Shown: positions 1 through 8,959 of the stretch, piece after piece | Numbering within the stretch: position 1 is the stretch's first letter | Layout of the letters: each line of letters starts with the position of its first letter | Assembly: GCF_003590095.1 (NCBI RefSeq) | Contig: NC_039501.1 | Location: 4,247,673 to 4,311,672, forward strand | Length of the DNA: 64,000 nt | Origin: Trichoplusia ni | Lineage: Eukaryota; Arthropoda; Insecta; Lepidoptera; Noctuidae | Direction of reading: 5' to 3' | Made by a program: the position numbers and the translations under genes | The notes under the pieces: generated by a model | Told to the model about the DNA's origin: nothing | The model's input: the letters and a program-made list of their open reading frames with translations, nothing else | Database searches by the model: none

Positions 1-42
1 ACTTCACAACTCCAATAGCCGAACCCAAAAGTAAACTAAAAT

Positions 43-55
43 CTATCTCTTTATC
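43..55. repeat. Left target-site duplication of the LINE
   Basis: CTATCTCTTTATC occurs here and again exactly at 6219-6231. The two copies bracket the retrotransposon, so the left element boundary is placed at 56. A perfect 13-bp match is what target-primed reverse transcription would leave. Confidence 0.8.
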
Positions 56-884
56 AAACTCTGCCTCCGCAGCCCCTTTGTGCTTGCGCACTGGGGACTG
101 TCTCCACAGCTCACCTCTGTGTTTGCGCATAGGGGGCTGGGGTGCCGGTCCCAAGCCCGGATAAAAGAGGAGGGCCCGCGTCCCTTTGGGGCACTCGGTC
201 ATCACTTACGATGGCTGACTGACACAATGGGACGCACCATATATAGGTTTATGTAATTTATACCTTATGAAGCAGATATATATTACCCACTATGTATATA
301 TGTACGCAGTCTATGTAAGTTCATCTCACACTCACACACAAATACCTCCACCTGCACCGCGTCTCATAAGAGGATATGTTGGCGCGGGCCCGTTCATCAC
401 AACAGTCCGTGATGTCGGGTAAGGTAAACATCCTCCCGCGTGTTTGTGCCGTGCGTGGAGACCCGTAAGGCAGGACGAAGGAAACCTGGAGGTTGAGCTG
501 AAAGATGGCCGGGTCAGATGTCGTCTGGAAGCAACACACCTCTTTGGTCTGGACTTCTGCCAAAACGGGAGGCCTGGGTCCAGCCACCCCAGGCCAATCG
601 GCTGCGGCAACCCGTCAGAGGGCTGCCAGGCGAGGTTCCTGAACATGTGGAGGCGAGCGGTTCCGTCGCGGTTGTAGGTCGGCGACTTCGGGTGGTTCTT
701 ACCCTCCACCTGAAGGTAATCGCGGCCACGATCTCGGCGGGGGACTGCGCCGTCTGCTGCATGGGAGGGGACCTATATCCTCGTAGTAATCCTGGCGTCT
801 GGGTACGCTCGGTGCTCAGCGCCCCCTTTTGCGGGCTCCAAGGAGGGTGGGAAGCTACGAGGACGAAACCAACTAAAAGATCCC
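56..884 (+). promoter_or_regulatory. LINE 5'UTR / internal promoter region
   Basis: An 829-bp GC-rich leader of the retrotransposon. Non-LTR elements normally carry a downstream promoter here, but I see no motif that pins it. The stretch around 211-240 (a GGCTGACTGACA... ACAATGGG pattern) resembles the 3' end of the element near 6120-6165, perhaps an end-to-end similarity useful for template recognition. Short ORFs on both strands in this leader look like chance products of its base composition. Confidence 0.5.
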
Positions 885-2528
885 ATGGATACCAAAAGGG
901 ACACAAAAACAACAAAAGCCAGGCCGGCAGCGACACACGCGCCGGTGAGGGATGTGACGCCAACCAGTGAGCATCCCTCCAACACCCACAACCGACAACC
1001 TGCTGCGCTCCCTTGCGCGCAGGTAAACAGCAATGACCCGTTGGACCTGTCCAACCTCAAAGCTGCCATGCCGCCCTGCACCCGCCCTGCGGAAGCACTG
1101 TGGCAGGTGGTGGAGAGGAAGGGTAAATCCAAAAAGGATACGCTGGCCAGGCAGACCACACAGGCGCCGAGCACCCCAGGAAGGGAAGGCCTCGAGAAAC
1201 TCTCGAGAGGCCAGCGTAGACGACGAGCGCGCGCTGAGCGGCTGCGCCGGCTTGAAGAGGCGGTCGCGAGAAGGGCACAGCCAGAGGTCCCACGACCAAC
1301 GGCCCCGGCGAGGTCAGCAATGGCCAAAGCCGCCCCGACGTCTGAGCCGAACCAAGGCGCGGGACCCAGTTCCGCTGCCAGCGCGGGAATCAATTCCGCT
1401 GCAGGTGACGCGGAAGGCGGGGGGGCTTCTCGCGGTCGCCCCGGAGAGTCTGGCGGCGCCGCCAGCAATGAAGCAGCTGCAAAGAGAGCAGTCCCGCGTG
1501 GAAAACGTGGGGGCAGACCGAGATGGGTGAGGCGGGAAGAGGCCGCGCTGGAATCTCGACCGGCGAAGGGGGGTAAGAGGGCTAGACCCGACGACTCTCT
1601 GACGCCGCGAGAGAAAGACAAGCGCGCCAAACTAAGCCGGTCATCCCTAGGACCAGGAGCGGTCAACTACGCCGACGCGCTGAGGTCTAACGACCTTTGC
1701 GTGGCCGTGCGGTATGACCCTCACCGCGCCATCACTGAAGAGCAGTATCAGCTCATTCAGGAGAAAATAATGGAGGAGTATGATACAACCATCTTCTCCA
1801 CCGACCCCACAGTGCGGACGCCAGCGTTCAGAGGAAGAACCTTCCTCAGCGAAGGCGTCATCAAGATGTGGTGCGAGGACGAGTTCGCCCTGAACTGGCT
1901 GCGCCGCACGGCAAATAAGATACCCTCGCCGATACCCGGCACCAAGCTGGTCGTATGTCGGCAAAGGGATATCCCACAACGTGTCAAGGGGGCGATCTAC
2001 GTCCCCGACTTCACCGACGGCGACGTGGACCGCCTCCGCATCCGTCTACATAAAGCCAACGCCGACACCTATGACATCAACAGCTGGTGTCTATATAACG
2101 CACAGCGTACGCCCGAATGCGACGGGATCAGGCTACTGCTGGGGATACCCATGCAGGAGGCCGAAGTCCTGAAGCAAAAGGAACGGCGCTTGCGTTATAA
2201 GCTGGGGTCGGTCTACGTTAAATTCGTAGACGAAAGGGAAGAGGACGACAGCAAGAGGGAAAAGGCGCCCATCACCAACGCACCGAGCGACGAGCCTCTT
2301 AACCTCGCCCCTGGCGAGGCAACAGAGGCTCCAGTGGAGGCGGTTACCAGCGTCCTGCGACACCCGGGTCCATCCATGGACCAGGAGATGTCTGCAGACA
2401 CGCCGGCCCGGCCCCGGGAATCTACCCCGGAGGCTGTCGACTGGTGGAGGCGCGTCGAGAACGAGGCGAGGGAGGAGATGCTGCTGGGTAGTGATGGACC
2501 CGACAGCTCCCCGACCAAACCCCATTAA
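885..2528 (+). CDS. Retrotransposon ORF1 (Gag-like, DUF4780-type)
   Basis: 547 residues, the nucleic-acid-binding ORF1 protein of the LINE. The N-terminal half (about 1-260) is low-complexity, rich in Arg, Lys, Ala, Pro and Gly, with a basic run near residue 108 (RGQRRRRARAERLRR). From about 262 to 455 lies a compact domain (YADALRSNDLCVAV to YVKFVDER) that resembles the DUF4780 domain known from ORF1 proteins of insect LINEs. No CCHC zinc knuckles are visible, unlike Gag of Jockey or R1 elements. The ATG at 885 is the first in frame that gives a full-length protein. The last 35 nt overlap ORF2 in another frame. The domain name is from memory of the family, not a search. Confidence 0.8.
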   Translation: MDTKRDTKTTKARPAATHAPVRDVTPTSEHPSNTHNRQPAALPCAQVNSNDPLDLSNLKAAMPPCTRPAEALWQVVERKGKSKKDTLARQTTQAPSTPGREGLEKLSRGQRRRRARAERLRRLEEAVARRAQPEVPRPTAPARSAMAKAAPTSEPNQGAGPSSAASAGINSAAGDAEGGGASRGRPGESGGAASNEAAAKRAVPRGKRGGRPRWVRREEAALESRPAKGGKRARPDDSLTPREKDKRAKLSRSSLGPGAVNYADALRSNDLCVAVRYDPHRAITEEQYQLIQEKIMEEYDTTIFSTDPTVRTPAFRGRTFLSEGVIKMWCEDEFALNWLRRTANKIPSPIPGTKLVVCRQRDIPQRVKGAIYVPDFTDGDVDRLRIRLHKANADTYDINSWCLYNAQRTPECDGIRLLLGIPMQEAEVLKQKERRLRYKLGSVYVKFVDEREEDDSKREKAPITNAPSDEPLNLAPGEATEAPVEAVTSVLRHPGPSMDQEMSADTPARPRESTPEAVDWWRRVENEAREEMLLGSDGPDSSPTKPH

Positions 2529-5500
2529 AGCCATTCAGGCCAACCTCCAGCACAGCCGGACTGCATCGGCCATGTTGTGCAGGCAGCTGGAGGACTCTAC
2601 GGAGACCATAGCCCTAATCCAAGAGCCGTGGATTAGGAAGGGCAGGATTTGTGGTCTCACCAACGCAGGACACAAACTGATTGTCAACAGCACCGTAAGT
2701 AACCCACGTACTTGCCTACTAATACCAAAACATTACAATGCAATAATCATGACTGAGTTCTGTTCCAGGGATCTCACGGCTGTGAGGCTCCTGGTAGACC
2801 CATCCAATAGCCTATCGAGTGTCGTAATAGCATCTGCCTACCTGCCGGGCGACGAGGTCACACCGACGGCTTCGCTGGTCGCACTAATCACCCGGTGCGA
2901 AGAAGAAGGTCTGGAACTCATCATCTCAGCGGACTGCAACGCGCACCACGTCATTTGGGGCATGGATAAGTCCAACGCGAGAGGTGAGGAACTCATGAAT
3001 TACCTTTTTTCCACTAACCTTAATATCCTCAACAGGGGCTCAAAGAAGACCTTTGTAACCTCAAGAGCGCAAACAATAATCGACATCACCCTAGCCACCG
3101 AACGGATATCTCAGCACGTTTCAAACTGGCATGTGTCTGACGAGCTAACCTGTTCGGACCACAGGTGGATTCGGTACCAACTAAAAATGGCCATCGCTCC
3201 TGCAACACCGAGACGAAACCCCCGGAAGATAGACCGCAACAAGTTCAGAAGCTTAACCGCGGAAGGTCTGAGGGAGGCAGACGCCGAAATCCACCACAGC
3301 ACCACTGCAGACATCGAGAAGCATGTGGAACAAGTAACGCATCTCTTGAATGACTGCTTTGAGAAAGCCTGTCCTTCAACACTACCCCAGGTCAAACCGA
3401 GGGGTGCGAACCAATGGTGGGGACCTGAGCTAGACAAACTCCGCCACAGGACAAGACAACTGTTCAACAGAGCAATGAACACCAAATACCAAGAAGACTG
3501 GGAGCTCTATAAGAAAGCCCAGCGACGTCTAAAGAAACGTATCCGACTCAGGAAGACGGAAGCCTGGAGACGTTTCTGCGAAGATATTTCAAGCAACAAC
3601 CAAGCAGTCAAGGTAAAAAAGATCCTATCATGCGAACCTGAGCGCAATATAGGATCCCTTAAAAAACCTGACGGTGAATACACCAGAACCGACGATGAAA
3701 CATGCGAACTTCTACTCCAAACCCACTTCCCGGGCTGTAGGATTACCACGGAGAAAGGATGGCTGGGAACGGAGATACACGTGCCGCAGGCGTCGGACTG
3801 GAGCACCGCCCGAAGAATTGTCGACGAGGACAAAGTCAGATGGGCCATAAACACCTTCCTCCCCTTTAAAACAGCGGGCCTAGATGGAATATTCCCGGGT
3901 CTGCTGAAATGGAGCGCCGAGGGGCTGATAAAGCATCTGGTAGGTATCTACAGAGCCTGTCTGGCCTTCCGGTACACCCCGCAAAAGTGGAGAGAAGTGA
4001 AAGTAGTATTCATACCGAAACCCGGCAAGAGTGACTACACACAACCAAAGTCCTACAGACCTATCAGCCTGACATCCTTCCTTCTGAAGACGATGGAAAG
4101 GCTCTGCGACAGGGACATTAGGTCAAACGCGCTACTACAACATCCGCTTCACCCAAACCAGCACGCCTACAGCGCGGGCAAATCAACAGAATCGGCACTA
4201 CACAGTGTGGTCAGCACGATCGAAAGAGACTTATCGGCAAAGCAGTCGACCCTGGGAGTCTTCATAGACATTGAGGGAGCCTTTGACAAAACCAACTTTA
4301 CTAGCATTGCAAAGGCTCTAGTACGACATGGCGTTGATCCAACGGTAGCCGGATGGATAGATGACATGCTCAGGAACAGGGCCATACAACTCACCGTAAA
4401 TGACACAACCAGGGCCATGGTGGCGAGAGGCTGTCCTCAAGGAGGAGTCCTTTCGCCGCTTCTGTGGAACCTGGTGGTCGACGAGCTCATCACAAGACTC
4501 AACGCACAACGCCATTTCACGGTGGGCTACGCGGACGACATCACCGTCCTAATCAGCGGACCATGTGAGAGTACTTTGTGCAATCTCATGAGCTCTGCTC
4601 TAAGGACAGTCGAAAAATGGTGCATAGACCACGAGCTTTCCGTAAATCCAACGAAGACGGAACTCATACTATTCACCAACAAACGCAAACTGCCAAGCCT
4701 AAAACTACCAAAACTATTCAACACCGGACTCTGTTTGACCAGTGACGTCAAATATCTGGGAGTGACCCTGGATAACAAACTGCTATGGAATAAACATGTA
4801 GAACAAAAACTCAACAAAGCCTGCATCACCTTTTGGCAATGTAAAAGACTAATGGGGAAAAGATGGGGCCTTTCACCCAAGATTACCCTGTGGTTGTACA
4901 CAGCCGTAATAAGGCCAATCATCACATATGGAGCGGTAGTATGGTGGCCCAGGACCAAACTAACCACCGCCATGGATAAACTACAAAGCTTCCAAAGGCT
5001 AGCATGCTGTGCTGTCACAGGATGCATGAGAACAACACCAACAGCGGCTCTGGAAGTGCTGCTTGGACTGCCACCGCTGGATCTCTTCATACAACAAGAG
5101 GCAGCGGTGGCTGCTACAAGACTACAACACTCGGGACTGTGGCGCGCACAATCTAGAGGTCATGGTGACATATGGCACAAAAGCCTTGAGTCCATACCAA
5201 TGCTGAATGCACCATGTGACCGAATACCTAGGATGTATGTCTTCAACAAAGCATACGCGATACAAACTACAGAAAACAAACAAGATTCCTCGGGAATACA
5301 CGAGGTACGCGTCTACACAGATGGCTCAAAGACGGACTCAAGCACGGGCGCAGGAGTATTCTCAATGGACTTGAACATCAACATATCAATACCACTGGGT
5401 GCAGATAACTCGATCTTCCAGTGCGAGTGTGTAGCCATCACCCAGGCGGCCAGAGCTATAGAAAGAAGAGGGATCCAGGACCAAGCCATCAGGATTCTCT

Positions 5501-6132
5501 CCGATAGCATGGCGGTTCTGAAGGCACTGGACAACTACATCATCACATCGTCGCTGATACAAGAGTGTCACCAAGCACTTGAGCGCATTGCTGCAAGCAA
5601 CATGGTGACCCTGCAATGGATAAAAGGCCACAGCGGATCCCTAGGAAACGACGCTGCTGATCAGCTGGCAAGGAGGGGATCGGACACGCGGATCCTGGGC
5701 CCCCGGCCATACCTGCCTGTGCCCTTTGGCCAGTGCAGGTCATGGCTAAGGCGACAGACTACTAACAATCACAACGATCGCTGGGCTACAGTTAACGGCT
5801 GCAGACAGTCAAGGGAGGCGGTCCCTATCCGTTCACCGAAACTGTCTCGCAGCCTGATTGGGCTAAAGCGGGTCGACTTACGAATAGTGGTGGGCTCGCT
5901 GACCGGGCACATTCCACTCAATAAACACCTTTTCACCATCAATGTTACAGATAGTCCACTATGTAGAGGCTGTCTTCAACATGAAGAATCAGCGGCACAC
6001 GTGCTCCTGGAGTGCACGGGGGTCGCGGAATGCCGGGCAGGGATCCTCGGTTCACCGAGCTCCGTCACAGAAGCCTGCGAACGTCCCAGGAGACTTCTGC
6101 GCTTCTGGAGGGAGTTGGGATGGCTGGACTGA
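2494..6132 (+). CDS. Retrotransposon ORF2: endonuclease, reverse transcriptase, RNase H
   Basis: 1212 residues from the first ATG (2494). An APE-type endonuclease lies at about 5-235 with the expected residues: Asn in QANLQHS, Glu in QEPW (about 43), Asp/Asn in SADCNAH (about 145) and SDH (about 221). The reverse transcriptase spans about 440-760, with FIPKPGK near 505, FIDIEGAFD near 590, GCPQGG near 647 and the catalytic YADD near 678. An RNase H domain follows at about 940-1060 (YTDGSK, the E of CECVAI, SDS, and WIKGHSG...D). A CX2CX7HX4C knuckle sits near 1156. All catalytic residues I can check are present, so the enzyme could be active. It acts in target-primed reverse transcription of its own RNA. 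Confidence 0.93.
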   Translation: MDPTAPRPNPIKAIQANLQHSRTASAMLCRQLEDSTETIALIQEPWIRKGRICGLTNAGHKLIVNSTVSNPRTCLLIPKHYNAIIMTEFCSRDLTAVRLLVDPSNSLSSVVIASAYLPGDEVTPTASLVALITRCEEEGLELIISADCNAHHVIWGMDKSNARGEELMNYLFSTNLNILNRGSKKTFVTSRAQTIIDITLATERISQHVSNWHVSDELTCSDHRWIRYQLKMAIAPATPRRNPRKIDRNKFRSLTAEGLREADAEIHHSTTADIEKHVEQVTHLLNDCFEKACPSTLPQVKPRGANQWWGPELDKLRHRTRQLFNRAMNTKYQEDWELYKKAQRRLKKRIRLRKTEAWRRFCEDISSNNQAVKVKKILSCEPERNIGSLKKPDGEYTRTDDETCELLLQTHFPGCRITTEKGWLGTEIHVPQASDWSTARRIVDEDKVRWAINTFLPFKTAGLDGIFPGLLKWSAEGLIKHLVGIYRACLAFRYTPQKWREVKVVFIPKPGKSDYTQPKSYRPISLTSFLLKTMERLCDRDIRSNALLQHPLHPNQHAYSAGKSTESALHSVVSTIERDLSAKQSTLGVFIDIEGAFDKTNFTSIAKALVRHGVDPTVAGWIDDMLRNRAIQLTVNDTTRAMVARGCPQGGVLSPLLWNLVVDELITRLNAQRHFTVGYADDITVLISGPCESTLCNLMSSALRTVEKWCIDHELSVNPTKTELILFTNKRKLPSLKLPKLFNTGLCLTSDVKYLGVTLDNKLLWNKHVEQKLNKACITFWQCKRLMGKRWGLSPKITLWLYTAVIRPIITYGAVVWWPRTKLTTAMDKLQSFQRLACCAVTGCMRTTPTAALEVLLGLPPLDLFIQQEAAVAATRLQHSGLWRAQSRGHGDIWHKSLESIPMLNAPCDRIPRMYVFNKAYAIQTTENKQDSSGIHEVRVYTDGSKTDSSTGAGVFSMDLNINISIPLGADNSIFQCECVAITQAARAIERRGIQDQAIRILSDSMAVLKALDNYIITSSLIQECHQALERIAASNMVTLQWIKGHSGSLGNDAADQLARRGSDTRILGPRPYLPVPFGQCRSWLRRQTTNNHNDRWATVNGCRQSREAVPIRSPKLSRSLIGLKRVDLRIVVGSLTGHIPLNKHLFTINVTDSPLCRGCLQHEESAAHVLLECTGVAECRAGILGSPSSVTEACERPRRLLRFWRELGWLD

Positions 6133-6218
6133 CAGCCTCCCAAAGACACCTGACGCACAATGGGCCGACTTAGAGCCTACGTGCGGAAAAAGGAGCCCAT
6201 CACCAACCAACCAACCAA

Positions 6219-6231
6219 CTATCTCTTTATC
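6219..6231. repeat. Right target-site duplication of the LINE
   Basis: CTATCTCTTTATC, identical to 43-55. It directly follows the CAAC-repeat tail and sets the right element boundary at 6218. Confidence 0.8.
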
Positions 6232-6489
6232 TCCAATGTCATCTATAAACATCGTAAGGAAAACCAGCAAACCTGAGATTTGTTCATGCCTATTTGAAAC
6301 CAGATCATGGCTCATAAAGAGTGGGCGATACGGGGTGCTGTCTATTATATAGATAATACTGGCTGACCCAGCAAACGTTGTTCTGCCGAATATTTTTTTT
6401 CTAGTTGTATGTATATTTAATGCCACGTTATAAAAAAAAAAAAGCTATTTCGTCCAAAAAATAAACTATTTTTTTTAGTGTGAGCAACC

Positions 6490-6632
6490 CTTTTCACTTA
6501 GGTTTATAAAAATAGATGTTGTTCTATTCTCAGACCTACCCAATATGTATACAAAATTTCATAAAAATCGGTTAAGCCGTTTCGGAGGAGTACGGTAACT
6601 AACATCGTGACACGGGAATTTTATACATTAGA
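6490..6632 (-). mobile_element. Helitron-like 5' terminal fragment
   Basis: Read on the minus strand, it starts TCTAATGTATAAAATTC at 6632 and runs into the block around CGAAACGGCTTAACCGATT. This resembles the 5' end of common lepidopteran non-autonomous Helitrons (5'-TC start). No 3' CTRR end with hairpin is seen, so it is truncated or only related. Confidence 0.5.
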
Positions 6633-8528
6633 AGAAGAAAGATGATTCTTTGACATTTCAAAAAAGCTACGTTAAAGCCTTACTTAATTTTTATAATATA
6701 GATGGTCAAAATAACTCTGTACAGCAACTAAAAGAAAAAAAGGATCTCCAATTTTACGGGTTCAGTATCTTAAACAAGACCAAGTTCTTTGATCGTTTTC
6801 GACTCACTTTATGAATTTTCACTGTAATTTATTTAATGTTCAATAATTAAACCTCATTTTTTAAAGTATTTCGTTGATGCATAAACTGACTGAACTGATC
6901 AACTGACTGAATCACTTTAGCTGTTTGTTTTTCGACCTTTGCTTCTAACCTCACGTAAATCTTTTAATGCATTTGTATCATTAAACAATTAAAGCAGAAC
7001 TAATTTGTTAGACTTAAAACATGACAGGTAGACACATGACGTATGTCATCACAAATCACTAATTTCCAAACCGTTCAAACTAATTTATAAAGAGTTGAAA
7101 ACATCCAGAAGTCAAGAACCTGCATTAATTACAAAAACTTAAAGCAGGAATATTTCTGTGGAGGAAGTGAGAAGCCACTATACAGAGAGTAGTGCTATCT
7201 CTCTTTCTCGATGGGAGTAATCCTGCTTGAAGTGCTCTTATTACAGGTACTGGTCAAGTCCTGGCAAATGTTATCTTAATAATAAATAAATCAAATTTCC
7301 TACTGTTAGCAACGAAAGTCGATAAAAAAGTGCCAGACAGATTTGAATGGCAATTAGAATTAATTTGAAACTATGCCTTAAGTATTTTGCCTATAAAATA
7401 ATTGGAAATTCATTGTATTGACCGTGAGAGTTTCGCCCCTGTTGAATTTCCAATTATTGAATCGGAAAAATACTTAGAATAATGCGAATAGTGTCAATTT
7501 CCATTCATTCATCGGCCATTGTAAATAGCAGAATCGGGGCCCCTTGAGTATACCGTCACGTACTAAATTTTCAATGATTGTGTGGGAAAAATGCTTCCGA
7601 GAATATGAAAAGTTTAATATTAAGCCAATTTTCATTCATTCTTCGGCCATTGTAAATAGCTGAATCGGGGCCCTGGAGCCTTGAATATCCGATAGAGTTC
7701 ATGGACTCTTGTTGCTGGCCGTACATAATAATATAGATAATAATTATTCTGACATCAATAATTGATTTGGAATCAATGATTTCATTGTTAAGGTGAACCA
7801 GAGATGATACTAAGGATGCCTTTATATCAAGTTCGTAATTAAATGAGTATAAATGATTGTGTATACCTGCAATCTTAGTTGAAAACTATCCTTGTCCTCG
7901 TCCACAAAAAAAAATCGAAAATAAAAGTTGGCTACTTTAGCTACTCCTAATTACAACTGCTATGAGACATTTTAAGCCCCAAACATTAAAAAATAAAAAT
8001 AATGGGATTTTACTTTATTTACCTATTAAATTCGTATTAAATATTCATATCCATGTAGTAATATCGGTCTATTTCAATATTAAAAGCTCCATTTTTTTTT
8101 ACAAACTCAAATATTTTATATAAAAACGAATAGCGCGATTAAGCAACGATTAATACGGTAATCAATTTATAAATGAACAATTTATTTTTCTTTAATACAG
8201 CAAAAATTACTTTTAATATAGCCTGTACGGGACGCACTTAAACAGATGTAAATAAAATAAACACACGTGTTACAGTTCCTTCACCCACATAATATCATGA
8301 AAGTAAACAATATTTAAATATCACGTTATCTTCATCATTCGCACTCATCTCTACAAAAACAGGCATTTTTACAAGTCACGTGTTTCAAATGAAAAGAAAG
8401 AACGTGAAGTGAAAAAAACAGTTATTATGACATCAACATTTTCGGATAAGTTTCTCGTTCGATTATTACAACTTCTTACGTCTTACTTAATGAAGTGCTG
8501 GTGGATTCCTGTAAGATGTGTGGAATGG
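6633..8528. other. Intergenic, AT-rich
   Basis: No ORF, exon or RNA gene can be supported here. The stretch holds a short tandem repeat (7420-7675, listed separately) and otherwise AT-rich unique-looking sequence. The promoter and any noncoding first exon of the transporter starting at 8960 should lie here, but I cannot place them. Confidence 0.5.
7420..7675. repeat. Short tandem repeat, period about 131 bp
   Basis: TCGGCCATTGTAAATAGC followed by GAATCGGGGCCC occurs at 7512 and again at 7643, 131 bp apart. The sequence between (cattcattc, a gggaaaaat-type stretch) also recurs, and a third more diverged unit precedes it from about 7420. It is an imperfect array of two to three units with no coding potential. 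Confidence 0.65.
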
Positions 8529-8692
8529 AACATATCATCATCATCCTAGCCTTTTCCCAATTTCCCAATTATGCCGGGATCGGCTTCTAGTATAACTAGG
8601 TTAAGTACCAGTTTTTCACAAGGTGCGACTGCCTATCTGCCCTCCTCAACCCAGTTACCTCGGGCACACGATACCCCTTAGTTATACAGGAG
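8529..8692 (-). mobile_element. 5S-type SINE, 5'-truncated copy
   Basis: Minus-oriented copy of the SINE seen full-length at 26166-26534, ending in the (GAT)n tail at about 8529. Only the 3' half (gggttgagga... gccgatcccggcat) remains, and the 5S-like head is absent. Confidence 0.65.
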
Positions 8693-8959
8693 TGGCTTAG
8701 AAACAATAGGCATGGAATAAGAAAATGGCTAAATCAATTTTTGTTGTTTTTTTTTCGATGAGGAGGTTTAAACACCGTTTATACCATAATCGGTCCAGCC
8801 AGTTCAAGAGCATGAACTCCTTTCTAAGACTGATGTTATAAGTTTGAACTCAACTTTTGTGTCTGTGTCGGTCTGTGCTACAGTAATACATAAACAGAGG
8901 CTAACAAACGGGTAAGTCCAATACTTAAGAAATATTATGCATTTCAGGTGAACCACACT

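Larger units (their letters stand above)
56..6218 (+). mobile_element. Full-length non-LTR retrotransposon (LOA/I-like, RNase H-bearing)
   Basis: A complete LINE of about 6.16 kb: 5'UTR (56-884), ORF1 (885-2528), ORF2 (2494-6132) and a short 3'UTR ending in a CAAC-type microsatellite (about 6201-6218) instead of poly(A). Both ORFs are uninterrupted and perfect 13-bp duplications flank the element, which suggests a recent insertion. It is clearly more GC-rich than the surrounding AT-rich DNA. The order endonuclease, reverse transcriptase, RNase H in ORF2, with a DUF4780-like ORF1, fits the LOA or wider I group; Jockey and most R1 elements lack RNase H. The clade is inferred from domain content only. 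Confidence 0.85.

Noticed and set aside
321..970. Overlapping ORFs of up to 150 codons on both strands in the LINE leader
   Set aside because: They overlap each other in several frames in GC-rich DNA without motifs, and lie in the 5'UTR of an element with clear ORFs of its own.
773..1666. 297-codon minus-strand ORF opposite LINE ORF1
   Set aside because: It is antisense to a low-complexity, GC-rich, Arg/Ala-rich coding region, where long antisense ORFs arise by composition. No family features.
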